DNA of 64,000 bases from Nitrososphaerota archaeon (GTDB lineage Archaea > Thermoproteota > Nitrososphaeria > Nitrososphaerales > UBA57), in the NCBI GenBank assembly GCA_024860875.1, contig JACPSZ010000017.1, forward strand, positions 1-64,000, given 5' to 3'. Position numbers and translations under genes: made by a program. The notes under the pieces are model-generated. The model saw only the letters and a program-made list of their open reading frames with translations. It searched no databases and had not been told where the DNA came from. Shown piece by piece: positions 57,181-64,000 of the stretch (its first letter is position 1; each line of letters starts with the position of its first letter).

Positions 57181-58470
57181 CTAAGCAGGCTCAACTATCA
57201 GCACACCACCTTCTTTTCCAACTACCTTGACATGTTCACCAGATTTGATTGCTGAAGATGATTTTGCCTTCCAGTATTCCCCTTCAACATTGACATATCC
57301 TTCTTTGCCGGGTTCTAGGTTATCAACTGCTCTTCCAATGCCGCTTGGGTATTTTTCTATACGGGGTTTCATCCTGCGCACCTGCGAGAACTTGTAAATC
57401 AATATACCGAAGAATGCTGCTGCTAAAGCGTATGAAGGGATGAGAACTTGTAGAAAACTCTGGAAGTAGCCGGGATTGATGAGTAATGGGCCTGGAGGCT
57501 GAGTGATGAAGAAAGAAGTGCCGAGGCCCAAGAGTACTATCCCTCCCACACCTAAAATTCCAAGTCCCGGAGTATAGAGTTCGTAAATCAGGAGAGCAGC
57601 TCCGATGCCCATCAAAGCAAGTGCAGCATAGTTGACATTGAACCCCTGGCCCAGCAATCCCAGTAGCAGCATAACCACACCAAGAATCTCTGCTCCCCAC
57701 CCGGGCGTCGATAAGCCAAGAATCAGGGCGAAGAGCCCGAGGCCTACAAGTAGGTTTGAAACTATAGGGTCGGAGAATACTTTGACTACAAGGACTCTTG
57801 GGCTGTCTGCAAACTTGACTATTGCAGCTCCTTTAGTCTGCAGTGTCTTTTCCCCGTTAAGTGTTGTAACCTTGACTCCATCGACATTCAACAACAACTC
57901 TTCTGGACTTGATGCTACTGTTTCTATTACGTGCCTTGAGATAGCTTCTTCGGGAAGAAGATTGTCGTTGTGAGTTATGAACCTGATAACCTGCGTGGAA
58001 TTCCTATTATGAAGTTTGGCGAAACTTTCCATCTGCTTAGCAAAGGCGTTGACGAACTTGGTATCGTTTACAGGTACGCCTCCTGAAACTGGTTGGGCAG
58101 AGCCTATTCTTGAAAAAGGTGCCATTGCGGCTAGATCGGTAGCCATCAGAATGTACGTGCCTGCAGAAAGAGCCTGCCCTCCAGAAGGATATACGAATCC
58201 GATTACAGGAACAGGTGAATTCTGAATTTCTTCCGTAATCTTGAACGTAGAATCGACCAATCCTCCAGGTGTATTCAGTGCAAGCACTATAGCAACATAT
58301 TCTCTGTTCTTGGCTTCTTCTACTGCACCAGCAACCTGATCGACGGTTGCTGAGCTAATAATGTCGCGAATCTCTACCCAGAGTACCTTTGGCTCTTGCT
58401 GTGCGGCTGTCAAAGAGCCGTTCCAAAAAAGAAGGAAAGTTAAGAGAAGAAGGACTCTCAGTAGTTTCAT
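57181..58470 (-). CDS. NfeD/ClpP-like membrane serine protease
   Basis: ATG 58470; signal peptide; LALNTPGGLVDSTFKI, GFVYPSGGQALSAGTYILMATDLAAMAP; C-terminal OB-like NfeD domain. Confidence 0.92.
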   Translation of the reverse strand: MKLLRVLLLLTFLLFWNGSLTAAQQEPKVLWVEIRDIISSATVDQVAGAVEEAKNREYVAIVLALNTPGGLVDSTFKITEEIQNSPVPVIGFVYPSGGQALSAGTYILMATDLAAMAPFSRIGSAQPVSGGVPVNDTKFVNAFAKQMESFAKLHNRNSTQVIRFITHNDNLLPEEAISRHVIETVASSPEELLLNVDGVKVTTLNGEKTLQTKGAAIVKFADSPRVLVVKVFSDPIVSNLLVGLGLFALILGLSTPGWGAEILGVVMLLLGLLGQGFNVNYAALALMGIGAALLIYELYTPGLGILGVGGIVLLGLGTSFFITQPPGPLLINPGYFQSFLQVLIPSYALAAAFFGILIYKFSQVRRMKPRIEKYPSGIGRAVDNLEPGKEGYVNVEGEYWKAKSSSAIKSGEHVKVVGKEGGVLIVEPA

Positions 58471-59264
58471 TTCTCTGCCTTGCGCTTGGTCAACCCAACG
58501 ACAGTCCCTAGACCGGCAGTCCCTCCCTCTGTAACGACGATCAAATTCTTCTCCCTTGCAATTTCCGCCCATGTCTGCAGTTCCCTTAAGCGCATTGCTG
58601 CAGGATCCTTTGAGTACTGGGCAGCAGCCTCGGACATCGTCTTTGCCGCTTGGAGTTCACCCTCCGCAATGATTATCCTGCTCCTCTTCTCCCTTTCTGC
58701 TTCAGCCTGCTTTGCAATTGCTCTCTGCATATTCTCAGGTATCTCCGCGTCTTTTATGGCTACTGAAGTGACCTTTATTCCCCAAGGCTCCGTAACCTCA
58801 TCAAGAATTACCTGAATCTTCCTGTTCAATTCGTCTCTTTTGCTGAGAATGTCGTCAAATTCTACCTGCCCTAGAACATCCCTTAATGTCGTCTGCGCGA
58901 TAAGGCTTGATGCATTAATGTAATCTTGAACCTTTACAACGGCGCTTATGGGGTCTCCTACCCTGAAGTATACAACGGCATTTACATCGACAGTAATGTT
59001 GTCCTTGGTAATGACCCTCTGCTTGGGTATGTCGAGAGTGAATAATCTGAGGTCTACCACTCTCAACTGATCTAATATTGGTATTATGATAAAGATTCCG
59101 GGCCCCTTTGCTCCTAATAGCCTCCCTAATCGGAATATTATTGCCCTTTCATATTCTCTTACAATCCTGATCATCGAACGCAAGAGTCCGAGCAGAATAA
59201 TTGCAAGAAATATCAGACCGATTGTATTTACGACATCTCCAACCTGCAGAACTTGGCTAAACAT
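58467..59264 (-). CDS. Slipin/stomatin SPFH (band 7) protein
   Basis: REYERAIIFRLGRLLGAKGPGIFIIIPILDQLRVVDLRLFTLDIPKQRVITKDNITVDVNAVVYFRV. Confidence 0.95.
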   Translation of the reverse strand: MFSQVLQVGDVVNTIGLIFLAIILLGLLRSMIRIVREYERAIIFRLGRLLGAKGPGIFIIIPILDQLRVVDLRLFTLDIPKQRVITKDNITVDVNAVVYFRVGDPISAVVKVQDYINASSLIAQTTLRDVLGQVEFDDILSKRDELNRKIQVILDEVTEPWGIKVTSVAIKDAEIPENMQRAIAKQAEAEREKRSRIIIAEGELQAAKTMSEAAAQYSKDPAAMRLRELQTWAEIAREKNLIVVTEGGTAGLGTVVGLTKRKAEK

Positions 59265-59383
59265 AGTTTGAATCTAGATGGAGAGAATAATAATGTTTCG
59301 TACATGTTAAGGCGTTATGCAGGTTGAAGTTAGAATCATCCTAAAATCCGACTTAAATATCCGCTTCAAATTCTGCAAAGGAG

Positions 59384-59818
59384 ATGAAACTCCCTCCAGA
59401 AGCCAAAGGCATTGTTGAAACAGCTTACCAGAAATCCTATCCATGTATCCTTGCAACTTCTTCAAGAGATGGAAAGCCCGATATTGGCATCAAAGGCAGC
59501 ATGATGGTATTCGACGATGAATCATTAGCATACTGGGAGAGAACCAAAAGCACTCATTTGAACAATATACTTGCAAACCCTAACGTTGCCGTAATCTGTT
59601 GGGACGGCCAGGAAAAAACAGGATACAGGTTCTTTGGCACTGCTGTAATTGCAAACGACGAGAAGATAAGGGATGCTGTAAGAGAAAGGGTTTCGGAGAA
59701 CGAAAGGAAACTTGATCCAAATAAAGAAGGCGTGGTCATAATAATAAGAGTTTCAACAGTAATACCACTAGGAAAGGCTAAGCAGACCTTCAAGCCCGAA
59801 AACGCTTCGGCGCATTAG
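59384..59818 (+). CDS. Pyridoxamine 5'-phosphate oxidase family protein
   Basis: YPCILATSSRDGKPDIGIKGSMMVFDDESLAYWERTKSTHLNNILANPNVAVICWDG. Confidence 0.85.
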   Translation: MKLPPEAKGIVETAYQKSYPCILATSSRDGKPDIGIKGSMMVFDDESLAYWERTKSTHLNNILANPNVAVICWDGQEKTGYRFFGTAVIANDEKIRDAVRERVSENERKLDPNKEGVVIIIRVSTVIPLGKAKQTFKPENASAH

Positions 59819-61278
59819 TCCGTTTTTCTCTTTTCTCTGATAAGAGCGACGAAGATCCCTATTGCCGCTATTACTGCCCCTAACCTGAAGGCGTTGTTCA
59901 GTCCCATTACGTATTCAGGTACGGAAATCAAACCTCCCTGTTCGTATATATTCTCTGGCAGGAATATGCCAATTGCTGCGACACTCAAAACAAGGCTCAA
60001 GCTCTGGCCCATGTGCCTCATAGAGCCTAGCATCCCATTTGCAAGGCTCCTCTTGTCTGGAGTCACTGATGATAAATTAGCATTCGTATTGGGAGCTGCA
60101 AATAGCCCTACGCCTATGCCAAGCACGATTAGAGCAACGATAATGAGAACTATAGATGTGGTAGGAGATAGAAATCCAAGCACTGCCAGCCCCACCGTTA
60201 CCAAAGCCAAACCTATAGCGCTCAGCTCCCTAGAGCCTATGCGGTCAGAGAAATTGCCTCCGATAGGCGAGACTACGGTGACTGCTGCAGGCAACGCCGC
60301 TAAAATTATAGCAGCGTCAAAGGGATCCATCCCTCTGAAGAGCTGCAGGTAGAAGGAGAGCATTATTATCGCGCTATGGTGCGCAGTGTATATCAGCAGA
60401 ACTGCAAGGTTCGAAGATAGGAAGAGCCTGTTAGATGTCAGCAGCCTCAAATCTAGTACCGGATATCGAGTCTTTAGCTGCACAGCTCCAAATCCTATGA
60501 GCAGAGCTATGCCAAGTGCTAGCAGGCCGACTATGGGGACGGAGAAACTTTGAACCTGGCCTTCAATCAACTCGAAATAAGTTTCCTTTGTTCCCCAGTT
60601 ACTGCCGGGACCGAATGTCAAGCCAAGCAGCAAAGTGCCCAGGCCAAAACCAAGTAGCAGAGAACCAAGCCAGTCCATCTTTACCTTTGCAACTGCTTCC
60701 CTTTCCTTGACCTTGAAGTAGGCCAGAACCAGCATCACTATGCCAATTGGCACATTCACAAAGAATACAATCCTCCAGCCTACAAGGTCCGTTATAACGC
60801 CGCCGAGTGCAGGCCCTAGAGCTAGAGCAACATAGATCGTGGTAACATGGGTGCCCATGGCAAATCCCCTCTGATGTGGAGGGAAGGCATTAGTGATCAA
60901 TGCCCTGCCGTTTGCAAGCAAGAATGCTCCTCCAACTGCTTGAATTATTCTGAAGAAAAGAAGCTGGAATATGTCAGAGGCATTTCCGCTCAGGAATGAA
61001 CCAACGACGAACACAGCAAGCCCGATGATAAAGTACTTCTTCCTGCCCTTGATGTCGGAATACCTTCCGAAGCTTGTCATGAAGGCTGCGAGTATTATGA
61101 GGTAGATTACCGGAATCCATATTGCAAGGCTGATGGTCGCCCGAAAGTCTCTTGCTATATTCGGAAGCACTATGGAAATGATACCAGTATCAAGAGGTGC
61201 TATGAATGTGGCGATGTTTATGACGGTTAGGGCCAGCCATCTGTCTTTATACTCAGGTTTGGTTAATTCCTGCTTCAT
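59815..61278 (-). CDS. MFS drug exporter (EmrB/QacA-like)
   Basis: FIAPLDTGIISIVLPNIARDF, RYSDIKGRKKYFIIG, RALITNAFPPHQRGFAMG, GWRIVFFVNVPIGIV; ~14 TM. Confidence 0.93.
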   Translation of the reverse strand: MKQELTKPEYKDRWLALTVINIATFIAPLDTGIISIVLPNIARDFRATISLAIWIPVIYLIILAAFMTSFGRYSDIKGRKKYFIIGLAVFVVGSFLSGNASDIFQLLFFRIIQAVGGAFLLANGRALITNAFPPHQRGFAMGTHVTTIYVALALGPALGGVITDLVGWRIVFFVNVPIGIVMLVLAYFKVKEREAVAKVKMDWLGSLLLGFGLGTLLLGLTFGPGSNWGTKETYFELIEGQVQSFSVPIVGLLALGIALLIGFGAVQLKTRYPVLDLRLLTSNRLFLSSNLAVLLIYTAHHSAIIMLSFYLQLFRGMDPFDAAIILAALPAAVTVVSPIGGNFSDRIGSRELSAIGLALVTVGLAVLGFLSPTTSIVLIIVALIVLGIGVGLFAAPNTNANLSSVTPDKRSLANGMLGSMRHMGQSLSLVLSVAAIGIFLPENIYEQGGLISVPEYVMGLNNAFRLGAVIAAIGIFVALIREKRKTD

Positions 61279-61351
61279 GATGCACGACTGTCCTCAGGTG
61301 AGAGCCTATTCTCATTGCGTTATTCTCATATCTATTAGTTTTGTGTTAGAT

Positions 61352-63235
61352 TTACTGGGCCTTCTTCTTTCTTGAGTTCATCATCATTACTATTGCGAGC
61401 ACTATAACGACTGCAACTATTGCGATCGCCATGAGCCCAATGTCTCCAATAACTGACAATCCCTGATCTGGTGAGGGTGAGGTACCTGGAGAAACTCCGT
61501 TTGGAAGTGCAAATGCGACTATAACACCAGCACTGTTCGTACCTACTTGACCGCCTCCAGAAGGAGCAAGTAAGTACATCTGGCCTCTCGCAGTAGCTCC
61601 TATGGTGACACCAGCAGCGCCGAGACCGCCCCAAGACCACCTTTTGAGCAGCTGACCGGTTTCTGCATTTAGCGCGTACATGTAGCCAGCCCTGTCAATA
61701 GCATAAACCACTCCTCCACTTGTTACTATTGAAGCGCTTTGGTACCTGTTGGGCATCTCGAAAACCCACTTTATCTTTCTGCTAGATAGGTCGATGGCGA
61801 AAAGCGAGGAATTCTGCCTAGCTCCGGGTGCCGATCCGTAAACAAATCCATCCATGATCTTGCCCTTGTAAGTCACAGGACCTGTAAGTATCTGTCCGCA
61901 AACCCTCTGTGTTGCAACATATAGTATTTTACCATCAAATGAAGGCGGATGCTCTACTCCACCATTTACACCAGGACACCAAATCTTTCCAAGCAACTGC
62001 TTCTGCGAGGCTGTCATGTCAGCACTGTTGCCCGCATTGTCGTTGATGATATTCTCATATGGCTTGCCAATCTTGATCGGCTCATAAACTGGCTTACCAG
62101 TCTTGGCATCGAGAACGTAGATATGATCGTTCTTTGTAGCAGCTACAACGACCTTCTTCATCTGTCCGTCTATCTGAATATTTGCGAGCATGGTAGACCA
62201 ACCAGGTTCATGGCCGTGCATTGCGTGTGTATTTGTTTGATAATACCATCTGAGCTGCCCTGTGTTAAGATCGATGGAAACTATCGAATCTGCAAAGAGA
62301 TTCGGCCCTGGCCTTAAAGCCGCATCAAAGCTGTCTGGCGAGCTTCCAGTTCCGAAATATACAGCATTGTCCTCTTCATCCAATGCCATAAGTGTCCAAA
62401 GTGCTCCTCCTCCTATCAGATCGCTGGTGCCCCAGTCCCCTGGATACGGATTGATGTTGCCTTTCACAGCATCAAGATGCCAGTTTGGATCCCCACCTGC
62501 AGGAGGAACGGAATACCATCTCCACAAGAGATTCCTCGTCTTCAAATCATAGGCTGACAAGAAGCCCCTGCCTCCTCCTTCCTGAGTCGATAACCTGACC
62601 AGAAGCTTGTCCTTGAAGACCACTGGTGCATGCTCTCCAAAGTATCTGCCAGTGTTGCCGGGTATGTTGACGCATGTATCAGGAATAGTCCACTGAACCT
62701 CCCCAGTCTGCGCGTCAAACGCATAGACGGTGCAGTCCGATGCCATCATGTACAGCGTGCCGTCTTGGTAATGGAGGTCTTTCTGGGACAGAACTGGCCA
62801 CCAGTGCTTCTTCCCTTCAAACGCACTCACGTTGACCTGATACTGCCACACCTCGGATCCAGTTTCAAGGTTTAGAGCGATTATCCTATTGTAATATGTT
62901 GAAATGTAAAGCAGACCATTAACTATAAGCGGAGATGTCTGCAGACCAAGTGATGGAGCGACATAGGGAATTTTGAAAGGATCCTCGGGCACCTGAAAAA
63001 GCCATTTCAGCTCGAGCCTGTTTATGTTATCCTTGTTGATTACATTCTGAGGATTAAAGTTAGAATTATGGTTGTCATAAGCCGGGTAAAACCAGTTGAA
63101 ACCAGTCTGCTGCTGAGAATAAGCTATTGGAGATGATGTCACCATTGCTACAACGAAGATAGTCAGTCCTAGCACCGCAATCCTAGGCAACATGTGGATC
63201 GTCGCCTTCAGGCAATATTTATCCCTTTTAAACAT
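61352..63235 (-). CDS. Third PQQ-type beta-propeller protein, secreted, C-terminal TM anchor
   Basis: NWFYPAYDNHNSNFNPQNVINKDNINRLELKW; IALNLETGSEVWQY, VYAFDAQTGEVQW; MAIAIVAVVIVLAIVMMMNSRKKK tail. Confidence 0.88.
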   Translation of the reverse strand: MFKRDKYCLKATIHMLPRIAVLGLTIFVVAMVTSSPIAYSQQQTGFNWFYPAYDNHNSNFNPQNVINKDNINRLELKWLFQVPEDPFKIPYVAPSLGLQTSPLIVNGLLYISTYYNRIIALNLETGSEVWQYQVNVSAFEGKKHWWPVLSQKDLHYQDGTLYMMASDCTVYAFDAQTGEVQWTIPDTCVNIPGNTGRYFGEHAPVVFKDKLLVRLSTQEGGGRGFLSAYDLKTRNLLWRWYSVPPAGGDPNWHLDAVKGNINPYPGDWGTSDLIGGGALWTLMALDEEDNAVYFGTGSSPDSFDAALRPGPNLFADSIVSIDLNTGQLRWYYQTNTHAMHGHEPGWSTMLANIQIDGQMKKVVVAATKNDHIYVLDAKTGKPVYEPIKIGKPYENIINDNAGNSADMTASQKQLLGKIWCPGVNGGVEHPPSFDGKILYVATQRVCGQILTGPVTYKGKIMDGFVYGSAPGARQNSSLFAIDLSSRKIKWVFEMPNRYQSASIVTSGGVVYAIDRAGYMYALNAETGQLLKRWSWGGLGAAGVTIGATARGQMYLLAPSGGGQVGTNSAGVIVAFALPNGVSPGTSPSPDQGLSVIGDIGLMAIAIVAVVIVLAIVMMMNSRKKKAQ

Positions 63236-63261
63236 GATCGTATTTGGAAAGGCAACTCATA

Positions 63262-64000
63262 ATGGTCAACTGGCTTGAAAGGGATCAACTACTGCTGCAG
63301 GCAGCCTACGGGATAAGAGCTTTCATATTCGGCTACCTGAACATCGCATTCACAATTTATATGAGTATTGCAGGGTTAGACTCCATCTCCATTGGTCTGG
63401 TAATTACAGGTGCCATACTCTTTTCTTCCGTACTTTCTGCAGTTGTAGGACTTGCTGCTGACCGCTATGGAAGAAAGAAAATGATCCTTATGCTTGCAGG
63501 AATAGTTTGTGCAGGGGGCATTATGCTTCTGTTTTCTAACAGCATATTCGTTATCATTTTCGTTGCAATATTCGGCCTGTTCGCTGGGGGACCTCCTGCA
63601 GGAAATACCTTTGGAGTGCTCCAACAAGTAATGCTAGCTGATGTAGCGTCTGCAAAATCCCGCAATTCTGCTTTTGCGGTAACATTTCTAATAAGTTCTG
63701 TTTCAGCTGCTGGAGGCTCACTTATGGCCGGATTGCCAGACTTTTACCGGACATTCCCAAACGTTTCGCAGCTTGAGGCGTTCCGCCCCCTCTTCATCAT
63801 CACAGCCGTGCTCGCCGTATTGTACGCCTTGATGCTCCTCCCCGTGAAGGAAGTTAAGCATGAGAGGACCTCCACCAGCATCCTTCCAAAGTCAACCTCA
63901 TTCGTAGCAAAAATTTCTGGGCTTGCGGTAGTCGATGGTTTTGGCACCTCTCTTGTAGCACCGCTGTTGTCATACTGGTTCGCGATAACATATAATGCCC
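63262..64000 (+). CDS. MFS transporter, 3' truncated by window edge
   Basis: ATG 63262; MVNWLERDQLLLQAAYGIRAFIFGYLNIAFTIYMSIAG...LAADRYGRKKMILML. Confidence 0.88.
   Translation, partial: MVNWLERDQLLLQAAYGIRAFIFGYLNIAFTIYMSIAGLDSISIGLVITGAILFSSVLSAVVGLAADRYGRKKMILMLAGIVCAGGIMLLFSNSIFVIIFVAIFGLFAGGPPAGNTFGVLQQVMLADVASAKSRNSAFAVTFLISSVSAAGGSLMAGLPDFYRTFPNVSQLEAFRPLFIITAVLAVLYALMLLPVKEVKHERTSTSILPKSTSFVAKISGLAVVDGFGTSLVAPLLSYWFAITYNA

Overview
Archaeal chromosomal window, most likely Nitrososphaeria/Thaumarchaeota-type. This is inferred from SepF, an Sm-like protein, L37e, L24e, S28e and L7Ae, family B DNA polymerase, RFC small subunit, deoxyhypusine synthase and Lys/Arg LysY-LysZ-LysJ genes. 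Most of it is dense housekeeping sequence: Lys/Arg biosynthesis, ribosomal proteins, rpiA, thrS, polB, rfcS, glmS, ndk and an NfeD-slipin pair. There is a near-complete late cobalamin assembly and uptake locus (cobY-cobS-cbiB-cobQ-threonine-P decarboxylase-cobT-like, diverging from btuFCD-cobO). Other blocks include cofE, larE-larB, a ccdA-thioredoxin pair and three membrane-anchored PQQ-type beta-propeller proteins, one of which is split by two frame breaks. Accessory patches lie at 24-26 kb, 32-35 kb, 48.4 kb and 51-54.7 kb. Signals the ORF track does not explain: (i) an inverted-repeat pair bracketing a small HTH gene, with a related motif upstream of an MFS exporter; (ii) a 32-bp upstream element shared by two small Gly/Met-rich membrane protein genes; (iii) a dispersed TATA-containing repeat family; (iv) a perfect 22-bp palindrome at the start codon of an unlisted small ORF; (v) a coiled-coil protein ending in a signal-peptidase-like domain; (vi) a two-gene PD-(D/E)XK-like module; (vii) an aminotransferase gene with no canonical start codon. 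No rRNA, confident tRNA, CRISPR array or complete IS element was found. All calls come from reading the sequence and translations; no database search was run.
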